DNA of 64,000 nucleotides from Citrobacter koseri. GTDB lineage: Bacteria; Pseudomonadota; Gammaproteobacteria; Enterobacterales; Enterobacteriaceae. Of the stretch, positions 40,387-51,741 are shown piece after piece (the stretch's first letter is position 1; each line of letters opens with the position of its first letter). The DNA is taken from positions 496,001 to 560,000 of the forward strand of contig UAVY01000002.1 of NCBI GenBank assembly GCA_900446925.1, given 5' to 3'. The notes below the pieces were generated by a model. It saw nothing but the letters and a program-made list of their open reading frames with translations, had not been told where the DNA came from and searched no databases. The translations under genes were made by a program, and so were the position numbers.

Positions 40387-42276
40387 ATGGCTATCGAAAT
40401 CAACGTACCGGACATCGGGGCTGATGAAGTTGAAATCACCGAGATCCTGGTCAAAGTGGGCGACAAAGTTGAAGCTGAACAGTCGCTGATCACCGTAGAA
40501 GGCGACAAGGCCTCTATGGAAGTTCCATCGCCGCAGGCGGGCGTCGTTAAAGAGATTAAAGTCTCTGTTGGCGACAAAACCGCGACGGGCGCACTTATCA
40601 TGATTTTCGATTCCGCCGACGGTGCAGCTGACGCTGCGCCAGCTCCGGCAGAAGAGAAGAAAGAAGCCGCTCCGGCAGCCGCTCCTGCTGCTGCGGCAGC
40701 GAAAGACGTACACGTACCGGATATCGGCGGCGACGAAGTTGAAGTCACCGAGATCCTGGTGAAAGTGGGCGACACCGTTGCGGCTGAGCAGTCGCTGATC
40801 ACCGTAGAAGGCGACAAGGCCTCTATGGAAGTGCCGGCGCCGTTCGCGGGTACGGTTAAAGAGATCAAAGTCAACGCTGGCGATAAAGTGTCTACCGGCT
40901 CTCTGATCATGGTATTCGAAGTAGCGGGCGCTGCGCCTGCTGCTGCGCCCGCTCAGGCGGCAGCACCAGCAGCGGCGGCTCCGGCAGCAGCGGCTGGCGC
41001 GAAAGACGTTAACGTACCGGACATCGGCGGCGACGAAGTTGAAGTCACCGAAGTGATGGTTAAAGTCGGCGATAAAGTGGAAGCTGAACAGTCGCTGATC
41101 ACCGTAGAAGGCGACAAAGCCTCTATGGAAGTGCCGGCGCCGTTCGCGGGCGTGGTTAAAGAGCTGAAAGTTAACGTTGGCGACAAAGTGTCTACCGGCT
41201 CTCTGATTATGGTCTTCGAAGTGGAAGGCGCTGCCCCTGCCGCGGCTCCGGCTGCTGCTCCGGCACCTGCCGCTGCACCTGCTCAGGCCGCTAAACCGGC
41301 TGCTGCGCCTGCGGCAAAAGCGGAAGGCAAATCTGAGTTTGCTGAAAACGACGCTTACGTTCACGCGACCCCGCTGATTCGCCGCCTGGCGCGCGAGTTC
41401 GGCGTTAACCTGGCGAAAGTGAAGGGCACTGGCCGTAAAGGTCGTATCCTGCGCGAAGACGTTCAGGCTTACGTGAAAGACGCTATCAAGCGCGCTGAAT
41501 CCGCGCCAGCGGGTGCAACCGGCGGTTCTCTGCCAGGCCTGCTGCCGTGGCCGAAAGTGGACTTCAGCAAGTTTGGTGAAGTGGAAGAAGTTGAACTGGG
41601 CCGCATCCAGAAAATCTCTGGTGCTAACCTGAGCCGTAACTGGGTGATGATCCCGCACGTTACGCACTTCGACAAAACGGATATCACCGATCTGGAAGCG
41701 TTCCGTAAGCAGCAGAATGCGGAAGCTGAAAAACGTAAGCTGGACGTGAAATTCACGCCAGTGGTCTTCATCATGAAAGCCGTTGCCGCTGCTCTGGAAC
41801 AGATGCCGCGCTTCAACAGCTCTCTGTCTGAAGACGGTCAGCGCCTGACGTTGAAGAAGTACATCAACATTGGTGTCGCGGTCGACACGCCGAACGGTCT
41901 GGTTGTTCCGGTGTTCAAAGATGTGAACAAGAAGAGCATTACTGAGCTGTCCCGTGAACTGACGACCATCTCTAAGAAAGCGCGTGATGGTAAGCTGACC
42001 GCTGGCGAAATGCAGGGCGGTTGCTTCACTATCTCCAGCATCGGCGGCCTGGGCACCACCCACTTCGCGCCGATTGTGAACGCGCCGGAAGTGGCTATCC
42101 TCGGCGTTTCTAAGTCCGCAATGGAACCGGTGTGGAATGGTAAAGAGTTTACTCCGCGTCTGATGATGCCGATTTCTCTCTCCTTCGACCACCGCGTGAT
42201 TGACGGTGCTGATGGTGCTCGCTTTATCACCATCATCAACAACACGCTGTCTGACATTCGCCGTCTGGTGATGTAA
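40387..42276 (+). CDS. aceF: Dihydrolipoyl acetyltransferase E2 AceF
   Basis: Core of the pyruvate dehydrogenase complex. 629 residues: three tandem lipoyl domains each with the lipoylation motif GDKASMEVP (at about residues 38-46, 141-149, 241-249), Ala/Pro-rich flexible linkers, the E1/E3-binding domain starting [14 protein letters not shown], and the catalytic domain with [12 protein letters not shown] near the end (active-site His). Intact frame. Confidence 0.97.
   Translation: MAIEINVPDIGADEVEITEILVKVGDKVEAEQSLITVEGDKASMEVPSPQAGVVKEIKVSVGDKTATGALIMIFDSADGAADAAPAPAEEKKEAAPAAAPAAAAAKDVHVPDIGGDEVEVTEILVKVGDTVAAEQSLITVEGDKASMEVPAPFAGTVKEIKVNAGDKVSTGSLIMVFEVAGAAPAAAPAQAAAPAAAAPAAAAGAKDVNVPDIGGDEVEVTEVMVKVGDKVEAEQSLITVEGDKASMEVPAPFAGVVKELKVNVGDKVSTGSLIMVFEVEGAAPAAAPAAAPAPAAAPAQAAKPAAAPAAKAEGKSEFAENDAYVHATPLIRRLAREFGVNLAKVKGTGRKGRILREDVQAYVKDAIKRAESAPAGATGGSLPGLLPWPKVDFSKFGEVEEVELGRIQKISGANLSRNWVMIPHVTHFDKTDITDLEAFRKQQNAEAEKRKLDVKFTPVVFIMKAVAAALEQMPRFNSSLSEDGQRLTLKKYINIGVAVDTPNGLVVPVFKDVNKKSITELSRELTTISKKARDGKLTAGEMQGGCFTISSIGGLGTTHFAPIVNAPEVAILGVSKSAMEPVWNGKEFTPRLMMPISLSFDHRVIDGADGARFITIINNTLSDIRRLVM
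40477..41230 (+). repeat. Internal direct repeats encoding AceF lipoyl domains
   Basis: Three near-identical DNA blocks; the CAGTCGCTGATCACCGTAG stretch recurs at 40480, 40789 and 41089 (offsets 309 and 300 bp). These are coding repeats within aceF and a likely substrate for unequal recombination. Confidence 0.85.
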
Positions 42277-42282
42277 GCAAGC

Positions 42283-42313
42283 AAAAAAGTCGGCCTGACG
42301 GCCGGCTTTTTTC
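42283..42313 (+). terminator. Terminator after aceF
   Basis: GTCGGCC-TGAC-GGCCGGC hairpin preceded by an A-run and followed by TTTTTT. It separates aceEF from lpdA, which has its own promoter. Confidence 0.85.
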
Positions 42314-42374
42314 TGGTAATCTCATGAAGTGAGTGAGGTTATCGTGCGAAAGACAAATCGGTTGCCGTTTGTTG

Positions 42375-42403
42375 TTTCAAAATTGTTAACAATTTTGTAA
42401 AAT
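42375..42403 (+). promoter_or_regulatory. Candidate lpdA promoter
   Basis: -10 TAAAAT at 42398-42403 with a weak -35 TTTCAA at 42375-42380 (17-bp spacer); an alternative -35-like TTGTTA lies at 42383. A separate lpdA promoter is expected because E3 is shared with other dehydrogenase complexes. Exact start unproven. Confidence 0.45.
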
Positions 42404-42478
42404 ACGGGCGGATAGAACGACCCGGTGGATGATGGGCGACAAGACCAGGGATCGCCGGGAATAAATTAAGAGGTCATG

Positions 42479-43904
42479 ATGAGTACTGAAATCAAAACTC
42501 AGGTCGTGGTACTTGGGGCAGGCCCGGCAGGTTACTCTGCTGCCTTCCGTTGCGCTGATTTAGGTCTGGAAACCGTAATCGTAGAACGTTACAACACCCT
42601 TGGCGGTGTTTGTCTGAACGTCGGCTGTATCCCTTCTAAAGCTCTTCTGCACGTAGCAAAAGTTATCGAAGAAGCCAAAGCACTGGCTGAACACGGTATC
42701 GTTTTTGGCGAGCCGAAAACCGATATCGACAAAATTCGTACCTGGAAAGAGAAAGTTATCACTCAACTGACCGGCGGTCTGGCTGGTATGGCGAAAGGCC
42801 GTAAAGTGAAAGTGGTAAACGGTCTGGGTAAATTCACCGGGGCCAACACCCTGGAAGTGGAAGGCGAGAACGGCAAAACCGTGATCAACTTCGACAACGC
42901 GATTATTGCAGCAGGTTTCCCGTCCGATCCAACTGCCGTTTATTCCGCACGAAGATCCGCGCGTCTGGGACTCCACTGACGCACTGGAACTGAAATCCGT
43001 ACCGAAACGTCTGCTGGTTATGGGCGGCGGTATCATCGGTCTGGAAATGGGTACGGTGTACCATGCGCTGGGTTCAGAGATCGACGTGGTTGAAATGTTC
43101 GACCAGGTTATCCCGGCGGCAGACAAAGACATCGTTAAGGTCTTCACTAAACGCATCGGCAAGAAATTCAACCTGATGCTGGAAACCAAAGTGACTGCCG
43201 TTGAAGCGAAAGAAGACGGTATTTACGTTTCTATGGAAGGCAAAAAAGCACCAGCAGAAGCACAGCGTTACGATGCGGTGCTGGTGGCTATCGGCCGTGT
43301 GCCGAACGGTAAAAACCTCGATGCTGGCAAGGCTGGCGTAGAAGTTGACGACCGTGGCTTCATCCGCGTAGACAAACAGCTGCGCACTAACGTACCGCAC
43401 ATCTTTGCTATCGGCGATATCGTCGGTCAGCCGATGCTGGCGCACAAGGGTGTTCACGAAGGTCACGTTGCCGCTGAAGTTATCGCTGGTAAGAAACACT
43501 ACTTCGATCCGAAAGTTATTCCGTCCATCGCTTACACTGAGCCAGAAGTTGCATGGGTAGGTCTGACGGAGAAAGAAGCGAAAGAGAAAGGCATCAGCTA
43601 CGAAACCGCCACCTTCCCGTGGGCTGCATCTGGCCGTGCTATCGCTTCTGACTGCGCAGACGGTATGACCAAGCTGATTTTCGACAAAGAATCTCACCGT
43701 GTTATCGGTGGTGCGATTGTCGGCACCAACGGCGGCGAGCTGCTGGGCGAAATCGGTCTGGCGATCGAGATGGGCTGTGATGCTGAAGACATCGCGCTGA
43801 CTATCCACGCTCACCCGACTCTGCACGAGTCCGTTGGCCTGGCAGCCGAAGTGTTCGAAGGCAGCATCACCGACCTGCCGAACCCGAAAGCGAAGAAGAA
43901 ATAA
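42479..43904 (+). CDS. lpdA: Dihydrolipoamide dehydrogenase E3 LpdA
   Basis: FAD disulfide oxidoreductase shared by the pyruvate and 2-oxoglutarate dehydrogenases and the glycine cleavage system. Start ATG 42479 (MSTEIKTQVVV); an adjacent ATG at 42476 is possible. Redox pair in GGVCLNVGCIPSKAL, NAD fold GGGIIGLEMG, and catalytic HAHPTLHES near the end. One extra T (42916-42918, normal AAGSRPIQLPF) breaks the frame; corrected 474 residues. Confidence 0.94.
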
Positions 43905-43922
43905 TCTTCTGAGTGGATAAAG

Positions 43923-43949
43923 AAAAAGCGGCTTAGCGGCCGCTTTTTT
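43923..43949 (+). terminator. Terminator after lpdA
   Basis: A-run, stem AGCGGC / GCCGCT with a short loop, then TTTTTT, 18 bp after the lpdA stop. Confidence 0.8.
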
Positions 43950-43975
43950 ATTGGGGCAAATCCTGCCCCGGGTTT

Positions 43976-44010
43976 TGCCGGATGGCGGCATCAACGCCTT
44001 ATCCGGCCTT
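43976..44010. repeat. REP element between lpdA and the DUF2950 gene
   Basis: Single palindromic unit TGCCGGATGGCGGC to CTTATCCGGCC between convergent genes. Confidence 0.8.
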
Positions 44011-44029
44011 TAATCTTTGATAACCGCTT

Positions 44030-44824
44030 TTACTCAACGGTCTGCCAGTGGGCATCGGCATTGAATTTATTGATTTTCGCGACGTTCTTCTCCGTCTCTC
44101 TTCCCAGGTTCGCCTGATACACCTTATCGTCCTGATTCACCATAAAGCTCATGACGCCCGTCTTCCCCCAAATTACCGGCCAGGCCAGTAGGGCGAAACC
44201 GTCCTTTTCGCTATCGGGAATAATGCGGAAATGGTAGCCGTGATAACCCTCACCGGGTGCCGAAGGACTGAATGCCGGGCCTAACGGGCTGGGCATCTCG
44301 CCGGGTTGTGCCGGCCAGTACAGTCCATCCTGCTGACCTTTGCTACTGATGAGTTTTGTCGCGAACCTCTGTTTGCGTTGCCAGTAATCGTATTGGGCAT
44401 CCACATAGGCGCGCATCGCTTCTATCGCCGACAGTTCATTGCGGCCGATGGCGCGGGTGAGGATCTCGTCCTGAGCGGCCGCCATATCAAAATGCCAGCC
44501 ATCAGCATCTTTCATCATCGGTACAGGCAGTTGCCACCCGTCGCGCCCGACGTTCAGGTGCGCGGTATCGCCTTGCTGCACGATACGGTGGCTGATTTTC
44601 CAGTCGCGGTTAAAGCGGGCAACGGCTTCGGGATCGGCGCCTTCCTGCGGCAGAAACTGTCGCCAGTTGTCGCCCAATAGCGCGGTCAACTGCGCCTCGT
44701 TTTGCGTGGCGACTGCGGTCGCGAACGCCGTTGCCGCGTCGTCAGGCGAAGGGAAGCGTTGTTGCGCGTAGCTCAACAACGGCAGCGACAGCAGCAGGGT
44801 GCTTAACAGGATTTTTTTCATCAT
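44030..44824 (-). CDS. DUF2950 family secreted protein
   Basis: 264 residues with a cleavable signal peptide (MMKKILLSTLLLSLPLLSYA, then QQRF), so periplasmic or surface-exposed. The mature part matches what I recall of DUF2950 proteins, including RFATKLISSKGQQDGLYWP and GYHGYHFRIIP. Function is unknown. It starts nine bases after the stop of the DUF3300 gene and is almost certainly cotranscribed with it. The two families commonly occur side by side, which suggests a shared envelope role, but nothing in the sequence gives a reaction. Confidence 0.8.
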   Translation of the reverse strand: MMKKILLSTLLLSLPLLSYAQQRFPSPDDAATAFATAVATQNEAQLTALLGDNWRQFLPQEGADPEAVARFNRDWKISHRIVQQGDTAHLNVGRDGWQLPVPMMKDADGWHFDMAAAQDEILTRAIGRNELSAIEAMRAYVDAQYDYWQRKQRFATKLISSKGQQDGLYWPAQPGEMPSPLGPAFSPSAPGEGYHGYHFRIIPDSEKDGFALLAWPVIWGKTGVMSFMVNQDDKVYQANLGRETEKNVAKINKFNADAHWQTVE

Positions 44825-44833
44825 CGACTCCGG

Positions 44834-46376
44834 TTAACGACGGCGAAATTCATGGCGCTCGGAAAGGTGTTCACGCGCAGCGGCACGCTGTTCAGTATTG
44901 AGATTGCCGACGTGACGACTCTGCTGGCCGCGCTGCTGCTGAGATTGCCAGGAGGGCGAACGGCTGTCGTTACCGCTGAACACATTGGCATGGTTCTGCC
45001 GGAAGGTCTGACGCTGCTGCGGCGTGGCGGATGCGACGCGCTGGTGAACGGTCTCCCGTTGCTGCTGTGACAGTGAATGTGACTGAACCGACTCCCTGTG
45101 AACGCTGTCTTGCCGGGTGTCGTAGCCGCGATAGTTATTCCGCTGGGCAATCTGGTTTAGCTGCTGCGAGGCCGCTTTGCGCTGGGCATCGCGGGACGTC
45201 GTGGCAGGCGGTTGGGTTCGCGTGGCGGGAGACGCGTGGCTGTGCTGCTGGAATTGCGCCATCGCCGCCTGACGCTGGCTGTCGCGGGAGGCTGGCGTCT
45301 GTTGAGTGGCGCTTAACCCGCCGCTGACATCGGTTTGATGAAAACGTTGGGACACCGCGTTGTTCTGATAGGGCACGCCGTTGCGATACGCCGGGTTGTG
45401 CTGCCAGGCCATTGTCTGCCCTTTGAGATTTTGCCCGGTAATGTGATTGAAGTTATTCACATTGATATTGATGTTATCCCCGTTGTGCTGGTAGCCATTG
45501 CCGCCGTGATGGTCGTTATCATCGTGGTGGTGATGGTCATCGTCGTGGTGATGATGATCGTCGTCCCAGTCGATGCTGCTGAACAACGCGTAGGTGGTGG
45601 CGACGCCGAGGCTATAACCAAAGCCTTTCACGAAACTGTCGGCGAATTGCTGTCCGGGAGGCGGCGGTAGATACACGGGCGGGTAAGCGGTGTTCGGCCA
45701 GGCGCCGTAAACGGTCGCGGGATTATAGTTGGGAACATAGACGACCTGTGGATCGGCGGGCTCAATTTTGATCACCGTCGGCGTCGTGCTCTGTACGTTA
45801 GCGGCGGCGCTCTGCTTCGGCGTGCTGCTGACCGTTTGCTGCGGCGTGGATTTCAGCGAGCCGGTTTGCTGCGCCAGTAAACGCAACCGTTTGCACCGCG
45901 TCCATGACGTCCTGCGGCTGGGCCAGAAAAGCGTCACCAAGGTTTTGCACCCACGTTGGGTTTTCGCCCATCAGCGCCATCAACTGGGGAAACGCCACCA
46001 GTGATTTCACGCTCGGGTCCCAGGGCTGACCGGAGACGGCCTGTATTGCCGCATCGCCTTGCAGGGTTGGGTTGTCATGCGACCACTGCACTGCCTGAAC
46101 CACGTTCGCCGGATAGGTGGCGGCCATCAGCACCTGAGAAAGCAGCGAGTCAGGGTAGAGCGCTATCGGGGCGACCCATTGATCGATTTGCGCTGCGGTA
46201 AACGCGGCTTTTGCTTCAGGTTCCGCGGCGGCGGTCGGCTGCGGCTGCACGGCGACGGGCGCGGGTTGAAGCGGGGCTTCGGGCGTGCGGCTTTTTACAT
46301 ACAACACACCCGAAGCGGCAAATAACCCTGCGCTGCATACCAGCGCAATTACATGGGGCTTAAAGGGCAACGTCAT
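44834..46376 (-). CDS. yacH: DUF3300 protein YacH
   Basis: 513 residues after removing one extra base (T-run 45890-45892 on the plus strand; normal DAVQRLRLLAQQTG). N-terminal membrane anchor (about residues 7-25), a Pro/Ala-rich stretch, then the DUF3300 domain with LYPDSLLSQVLMAATYP, VPNYNPATVYG and a Pro-rich YPPVYLPPPPG. Next comes a His/Asp tract (DDHHHHDDDHHHHDDNDHH) that could bind metal, and an Arg/Gln-rich C-terminal region. Function unknown. The E. coli locus yacH occupies the same place beside acnB. Confidence 0.82.
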
Positions 46377-46633
46377 TTTATCTCTCCCGATTCCTGAAGA
46401 ATCGTCATGGTCATTATGCCTGCCGCCAGCGGGTGCGGTGTTGCGTGAGTATAGGGCGGCGGGAGTTTAATTTTTGACTAATATTGGGATCGCTACCGTC
46501 AGGTGATGATTAGCGTTCGAAATAATGTGAGCAAACGTTGCAGGGGAAAATGTCTCTTTCCTGAAAAGGCGAAGGGCAATAGACCATGCGTAACGATTCA
46601 GCCACTTTTTTATGTTGCTTTTTTGTAAACAGA
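46377..46633. other. yacH-acnB divergent intergenic region
   Basis: About 260 bp without a convincing gene. It should hold the yacH promoter (minus strand), which I cannot pin down by eye. Confidence 0.4.
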
Positions 46634-46662
46634 TTAACACCCCACTAAAATCCTGCTATTCT
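46634..46662 (+). promoter_or_regulatory. acnB promoter
   Basis: -35 TTAACA at 46634-46639 and -10 TATTCT at 46657-46662, spacer 17 bp. The start would be near 46669, giving an untranslated leader of about 108 bases before the GTG start. A long leader fits post-transcriptional control known for acnB (RyhB and apo-AcnB binding in E. coli). Confidence 0.65.
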
Positions 46663-46776
46663 GCCCGTTGCGGTATCGGGCATTTACCCTACAAACTGCT
46701 GTCTCACAGGAGCGTGAAGAGAATCGCCCATATACAAAAGCGCCGCACTATGACAATGAGAGCGAGGAGAACCGTC

Positions 46777-49374
46777 GTGCTAGAAGAATACCGTAAGCAC
46801 GTAGCTGAGCGTGCCGCCCTTGGGATTGTGCCCAAACCCTTAGATGCAACCCAAATGGCCGCACTTGTCGAGCTGCTGAAGACCCCGCCTGTGGGCGAAG
46901 AAGAATTCCTGTTAGACCTGTTAATCAACCGCGTTCCCCCTGGCGTCGATGAAGCCGCCTATGTAAAAGCGGGCTTTCTCGCTGCCGTCGCGAAAGGCGA
47001 CACCACCTCCCCGCTGGTTACTCCAGAAAAAGCCATTGAACTGCTGGGCACCATGCAGGGTGGTTACAACATTCATCCGTTGATCGACGCGCTGGACGAT
47101 GCCAAACTGGCGCCGATTGCCGCCAAAGCGCTGTCCCATACCCTGCTGATGTTCGACAACTTCTATGACGTTGAAGAAAAAGCCAAAGCGGGCAACGAAT
47201 ACGCGAAGCAGGTGATGCAGTCCTGGGCCGATGCCGAATGGTTCCTGAACCGTCCTGCTCTGGCTGAAAAAATCACCGTTACCGTCTTTAAAGTGACCGG
47301 TGAAACCAACACCGACGACCTCTCTCCGGCGCCAGATGCCTGGTCCCGCCCGGACATTCCGCTGCACGCGCTGGCGATGCTGAAAAACGCCCGTGAAGGC
47401 ATTGAGCCGGATCAGCCTGGCGTGGTGGGGCCGATCAAACAGATCGAAGCGTTGCAGCAAAAAGGCTATCCGTTAGCCTACGTGGGCGACGTTGTCGGCA
47501 CCGGTTCTTCGCGTAAATCCGCTACCAACTCCGTGTTGTGGTTCATGGGCGATGACATCCCGAATGTGCCGAACAAACGCGGCGGCGGTCTGTGTCTTGG
47601 CGGCAAAATTGCGCCTATCTTCTTTAACACGATGGAAGATGCGGGCGCGCTGCCCATTGAAGTGGACGTGAATAACCTGAACATGGGCGATGTGATTGAC
47701 GTTTACCCGTACAAAGGTGAAGTCCGCCATCACGAAACCGGCGAACTGCTGGCGAGCTTTGAACTGAAAACCGACGTGCTGATCGACGAAGTGCGCGCGG
47801 GCGGTCGTATTCCGCTGATCATCGGTCGCGGCCTGACCACCAAAGCGCGCGAAGCGCTGGGTCTGCCGCACAGCGATGTGTTCCGTCAGGCGAAAGACGT
47901 GGCGGAAAGCGCTCGCGGCTACTCGCTGGCGCAGAAGATGGTGGGCCGCGCCTGCGGCGTTGCCGGTATCCGTCCGGGCGCTTACTGCGAACCAAAAATG
48001 ACCTCCGTAGGCTCTCAGGATACCACTGGCCCAATGACCCGTGACGAACTGAAAGACCTGGCGTGCCTGGGCTTCTCGTCTGACCTGGTGATGCAGTCTT
48101 TCTGCCATACCGCGGCGTATCCGAAACCGGTTGACGTAACTACGCACCACACGCTGCCGGATTTCATCATGAACCGTGGCGGCGTCTCTCTGCGTCCGGG
48201 CGATGGCGTAATTCACTCCTGGCTGAACCGTATGCTGCTGCCGGATACCGTTGGTACCGGCGGCGACTCCCATACCCGTTTCCCGATTGGCATCTCCTTC
48301 CCGGCGGGTTCTGGCCTGGTGGCATTTGCGGCGGCGACCGGCGTCATGCCGCTGGATATGCCGGAATCAGTGCTGGTGCGCTTTAAAGGCAAAATGCAGC
48401 CGGGTATCACCCTGCGCGATCTGGTACACGCGATCCCACTGTACGCGATCAAACAGGGTCTGCTGACCGTTGAGAAGAAAGGTAAGAAAAACATCTTCTC
48501 TGGCCGTATTCTGGAAATCGAAGGGCTGCCGGACCTGAAAGTGGAACAGGCGTTTGAGCTGACCGATGCCTCTGCGGAGCGTTCTGCGGCAGGCTGTACC
48601 ATTAAGCTCAACAAAGAGCCGATCATCGAGTACCTGAACTCCAACATTGTTCTGCTGAAGTGGATGATCGCGGAAGGTTACGGCGATCGCCGCACCCTGG
48701 AGCGCCGTATTCAGGGCATGGAAAAATGGCTGGCGGACCCGCAGTTGCTGGAAGCGGATGCGGATGCCGATTATGCGGCGGTGATCGAGATCGATCTGGC
48801 TGATATCAAAGAGCCGATCCTCTGCGCGCCGAACGATCCTGACGATGCGCGTCTGCTGTCTGATGTGCAGGGTGAGAAGATTGACGAAGTCTTTATCGGT
48901 TCCTGTATGACCAACATCGGTCACTTCCGTGCGGCAGGTAAACTGCTGGATGCGCACAAAGGCCAGCTGCCGACCCGCCTGTGGGTGGCGCCGCCAACCC
49001 GTATGGATGCCGCGCAGTTGACCGAAGAGGGCTACTATAGCGTCTTTGGTAAGAGTGGCGCGCGGATTGAAATTCCAGGCTGTTCACTGTGCATGGGGAA
49101 CCAGGCGCGTGTGGCTGACGGGGCGACGGTTGTTTCTACCTCAACCCGTAACTTCCCGAACCGTCTGGGAACCGGGGCGAACGTCTATCTGGCTTCTGCG
49201 GAACTGGCGGCGGTTGCGGCGCTGATCGGCAAACTGCCGACGCCGGAAGAGTACCAGACCTACGTTGCGCAGGTGGATAAAACCGCCGTGGATACCTACC
49301 GTTATCTGAACTTCGATCAGCTTTCCCAGTACACCGAGAAAGCCGACGGCGTGATTTTCCAGACCGCGGTGTAA
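46777..49374 (+). CDS. acnB: Aconitate hydratase B AcnB
   Basis: Main TCA-cycle aconitase, also 2-methylisocitrate dehydratase, and an RNA binder when its iron-sulfur cluster is lost. I chose GTG 46777 ([13 protein letters not shown]) behind GAGGAGA, giving the family length of 865 residues; upstream in-frame starts add non-homologous sequence. N-terminal HEAT-like domain, swivel domain, then the cluster domain with cysteines in GSCMTNIGH and [10 protein letters not shown]. Clean frame over 2.6 kb. Confidence 0.95.
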   Translation: MLEEYRKHVAERAALGIVPKPLDATQMAALVELLKTPPVGEEEFLLDLLINRVPPGVDEAAYVKAGFLAAVAKGDTTSPLVTPEKAIELLGTMQGGYNIHPLIDALDDAKLAPIAAKALSHTLLMFDNFYDVEEKAKAGNEYAKQVMQSWADAEWFLNRPALAEKITVTVFKVTGETNTDDLSPAPDAWSRPDIPLHALAMLKNAREGIEPDQPGVVGPIKQIEALQQKGYPLAYVGDVVGTGSSRKSATNSVLWFMGDDIPNVPNKRGGGLCLGGKIAPIFFNTMEDAGALPIEVDVNNLNMGDVIDVYPYKGEVRHHETGELLASFELKTDVLIDEVRAGGRIPLIIGRGLTTKAREALGLPHSDVFRQAKDVAESARGYSLAQKMVGRACGVAGIRPGAYCEPKMTSVGSQDTTGPMTRDELKDLACLGFSSDLVMQSFCHTAAYPKPVDVTTHHTLPDFIMNRGGVSLRPGDGVIHSWLNRMLLPDTVGTGGDSHTRFPIGISFPAGSGLVAFAAATGVMPLDMPESVLVRFKGKMQPGITLRDLVHAIPLYAIKQGLLTVEKKGKKNIFSGRILEIEGLPDLKVEQAFELTDASAERSAAGCTIKLNKEPIIEYLNSNIVLLKWMIAEGYGDRRTLERRIQGMEKWLADPQLLEADADADYAAVIEIDLADIKEPILCAPNDPDDARLLSDVQGEKIDEVFIGSCMTNIGHFRAAGKLLDAHKGQLPTRLWVAPPTRMDAAQLTEEGYYSVFGKSGARIEIPGCSLCMGNQARVADGATVVSTSTRNFPNRLGTGANVYLASAELAAVAALIGKLPTPEEYQTYVAQVDKTAVDTYRYLNFDQLSQYTEKADGVIFQTAV

Positions 49375-49406
49375 CGGCTCCGACCTGTTCTGCGTAAAAA
49401 CGCATC

Positions 49407-49441
49407 AATGCCCGGTGAACCTTGCGTCACCGGGCATTTTT
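49407..49441 (+). terminator. Terminator after acnB
   Basis: 12-bp perfect stem AATGCCCGGTGA / TCACCGGGCATT with an 8-base loop and a short T-run. Confidence 0.85.
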
Positions 49442-49550
49442 ATTTCTATTCCTTCCGCCCGTTCCGCTTTTTTTCTTCCGTTGTGCTGCGATAATTACAG
49501 CATGGGCGCAATGCGGTAATGGCGCATTGCCGGGAGCAGAGGAACACATT

Positions 49551-49913
49551 ATGGATTACGAATTTCTGCGCGATATTACCGGAGTGGTAAAAGTGCGAAT
49601 GTCCATGGGCCACGAGGTGGTGGGGCACTGGTTTAACGAAGAAGTGAAAGAGAACCTGGCCTTGCTTGATGAAGTGGAACAAGCGGCGCGTGCGCTAAAG
49701 GGCAGTGAGCGTTCCTGGCAACGGGCGGGACATGAATATACGCTCTGGATGGATGGCGAAGAGGTGATGGTTCGCGCTAATCAACTGGAGTTTACCGGCG
49801 ACGAAATGGAAGAGGGGATGAACTACTACGACGAAGAGAGCTTATCGCTCTGCGGCGTGGAGGACTTTCTTCAGGTTGTTGCGGCTTACCGTCATTTCAT
49901 TCAACAACGCTAA
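49551..49913 (+). CDS. yacL: UPF0231 protein YacL
   Basis: 120-residue acidic soluble protein of unknown function conserved in enterobacteria next to acnB. Start ATG 49551 ([15 protein letters not shown]), which gives the usual length; a longer in-frame reading from 49422 would add hydrophobic residues not found in the family. No recognisable catalytic motif. Confidence 0.9.
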   Translation: MDYEFLRDITGVVKVRMSMGHEVVGHWFNEEVKENLALLDEVEQAARALKGSERSWQRAGHEYTLWMDGEEVMVRANQLEFTGDEMEEGMNYYDEESLSLCGVEDFLQVVAAYRHFIQQR

Positions 49914-49915
49914 AT

Positions 49916-49941
49916 ACGGTGGAGCCTCCGTGCTCCGCCGT
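49916..49941. terminator. Shared hairpin between yacL and speD
   Basis: ACGGTGGAGC / GCTCCGCCGT (9 of 10 pairs) with a 6-base loop, between convergent stops. No long T-run, so a bidirectional terminator is inferred from position. Confidence 0.55.
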
Positions 49942-49946
49942 TACGC

Positions 49947-50741
49947 TTATACCGCAGGGATATTGCGGCCGTAGTAAATCTCGCGCATCTCTTTCCACAG
50001 CGCAGCGGTAATCTCTTTGCGCTCGGTTTCCGTCAGATCTTCCGGTTTAGTGTGGAACATGTAGTGCTTAAGATCGAACTCTTTAAGCAGCATCTTGGTA
50101 TGGAAGATATTTTCCTGATACACGTTCACATCCACCATGTCATACAGCGACTTCATGTCGTCGGACATAAAGTTCTGAATGGAATTAATCTCATGATCGA
50201 TAAAGTGTTTCATGCCGTTGACGTCGCGGGTAAACCCACGTACGCGGTAGTCGATGGTGACGATATCGGACTCTAACTGGTGGATCAGGTAATTCAGCGC
50301 CTTCAGCGGGGAAATCACGCCGCAGGTCGAAACTTCAATGTCGGCGCGGAAGGTGCACAATCCGCCTTCCGGGTGGCTTTCCGGGTAGGTATGCACGCAG
50401 ATATGGCTCTTATCCAGATGGGCGACGACGGCCTCGGGCAGCGGGCCGGGATGCTCTGTTTTGTCGATAAGCTGCGGGTCGACCGGCTCTTCGCTTACCA
50501 GAATAGTGACGCTGGCGCCCTGGGGTTCATAATCCTGGCGGGCGATATTCAGGATATTCGCGCCGATGATGGAGCACGTCTCTGACAGAATTTCCGTCAG
50601 GCGATTGGCGTTATAGAGTTCATCGATATAGGCAATGTAACCATCGCGCTCTTCTGCGGTTTTGGCGTAGCAGATATCGTAAATACAAAAACTCAGACTT
50701 TTGGTCAGATTATTAAAGCCATGCAGTTTCAGTTTTTTCAA
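49947..50741 (-). CDS. speD: S-adenosylmethionine decarboxylase SpeD
   Basis: Pyruvoyl enzyme producing decarboxylated SAM for spermidine synthesis. 264 residues. Self-cleavage site Lys-Ser in [14 protein letters not shown] (about residue 112), whose serine becomes the pyruvoyl group. Second gene of speE-speD, 15 bp after speE. Confidence 0.96.
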   Translation of the reverse strand: MKKLKLHGFNNLTKSLSFCIYDICYAKTAEERDGYIAYIDELYNANRLTEILSETCSIIGANILNIARQDYEPQGASVTILVSEEPVDPQLIDKTEHPGPLPEAVVAHLDKSHICVHTYPESHPEGGLCTFRADIEVSTCGVISPLKALNYLIHQLESDIVTIDYRVRGFTRDVNGMKHFIDHEINSIQNFMSDDMKSLYDMVDVNVYQENIFHTKMLLKEFDLKHYMFHTKPEDLTETERKEITAALWKEMREIYYGRNIPAV

Positions 50742-50756
50742 TTTCTTATCTTCTCC

Positions 50757-51623
50757 TTAGGACGACGGTGTTGCGAGCGCGTCTTGCAAATACTGAGGTA
50801 AGGCAAAAGCTGCCGTGTGAACAGACGGATTGTAGTAACGGCATTTCAGGCCGGAGGTATGGAAACGCGCCTGAATAATCTCGGTCGACAGGTGGCGCAG
50901 CGCGTCATTGTCCGTCGCCCACGCGAAGGTCATAATGCCGCCGTAGTAGGTCGGAATGGCTGCCTGGTAGAAGCTGACATCGCCAAAGTAATGGCTGAGC
51001 TTGCGGTGGCTGTCAATGGCTTCATCCTGTTGCAGGAAGCAGACGCCGTTCTGTGCGACAAAGATCCCGCCAGGATTCAGACAGCGCTTGCAACCTTCAT
51101 AGAAGGTTGAGGTGAACAGACTCTCGCCGGGGCCGATCGGATCGGTACAGTCGGAGATGATCACATCAAAGGTCTGGCTGGTCTGATTCACGAAGTTAAC
51201 GCCATCGTCGATCACCAGATTAAAACGCGGATCGTCATAGCTGCCTGCGTTGTGATTCGGCAGATACTGACGGCAGAAAGAGACCACGCCTGCGTCGATC
51301 TCCACCATCGTGATCGTTTCGACATTTTTATGCCGTGTTACTTCACGCAGCATTGCGCCGTCGCCGCCGCCGATGATCAGCACATGTTTCGCGTGGCCGT
51401 GCGCCAGTAGCGGAACGTGGGTCATCATCTCGTGATAGATAAACTCATCGCGCTCGGTGGTTTGCACCACGCCGTCCAGCGCCATTACGCGGCCAAACGC
51501 GGCGTTCTCGAAAATAATCAGATCCTGGTGATCGGTTTTCTCGTGATACAGCACGTTGTCCACAGCAAAGTACTGACCAAACTGGTCGTGTAGCGTTTCA
51601 TGCCACTTCGTATTTTCGGCCAT
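50757..51623 (-). CDS. speE: Spermidine synthase SpeE
   Basis: Transfers the aminopropyl group from decarboxylated SAM to putrescine. 288 residues. SAM-fold loop [12 protein letters not shown] and active-site segment [14 protein letters not shown]. Operon with speD, so both enzymes of the step are made together. Confidence 0.96.
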
Positions 51624-51741
51624 TGGCTGATACCTCCATTGTTAACACCCGTAAAAAATGGGCGCAACATAATAGCTAACAATGACCGATGATGCACGGT
51701 CATTATTTCAGCAATAAGGTATCCGTTGGGTATAACGCGAG

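Noticed and set aside
40387..41330. Tandem repeats as a possible CRISPR or mobile element
   Set aside because: Repeats are about 300 bp, in frame and encode the three AceF lipoyl domains.
45470..45570. Trinucleotide-like GTG/ATG tract as a microsatellite
   Set aside because: It encodes the His/Asp segment of YacH on the minus strand and is explained by that.
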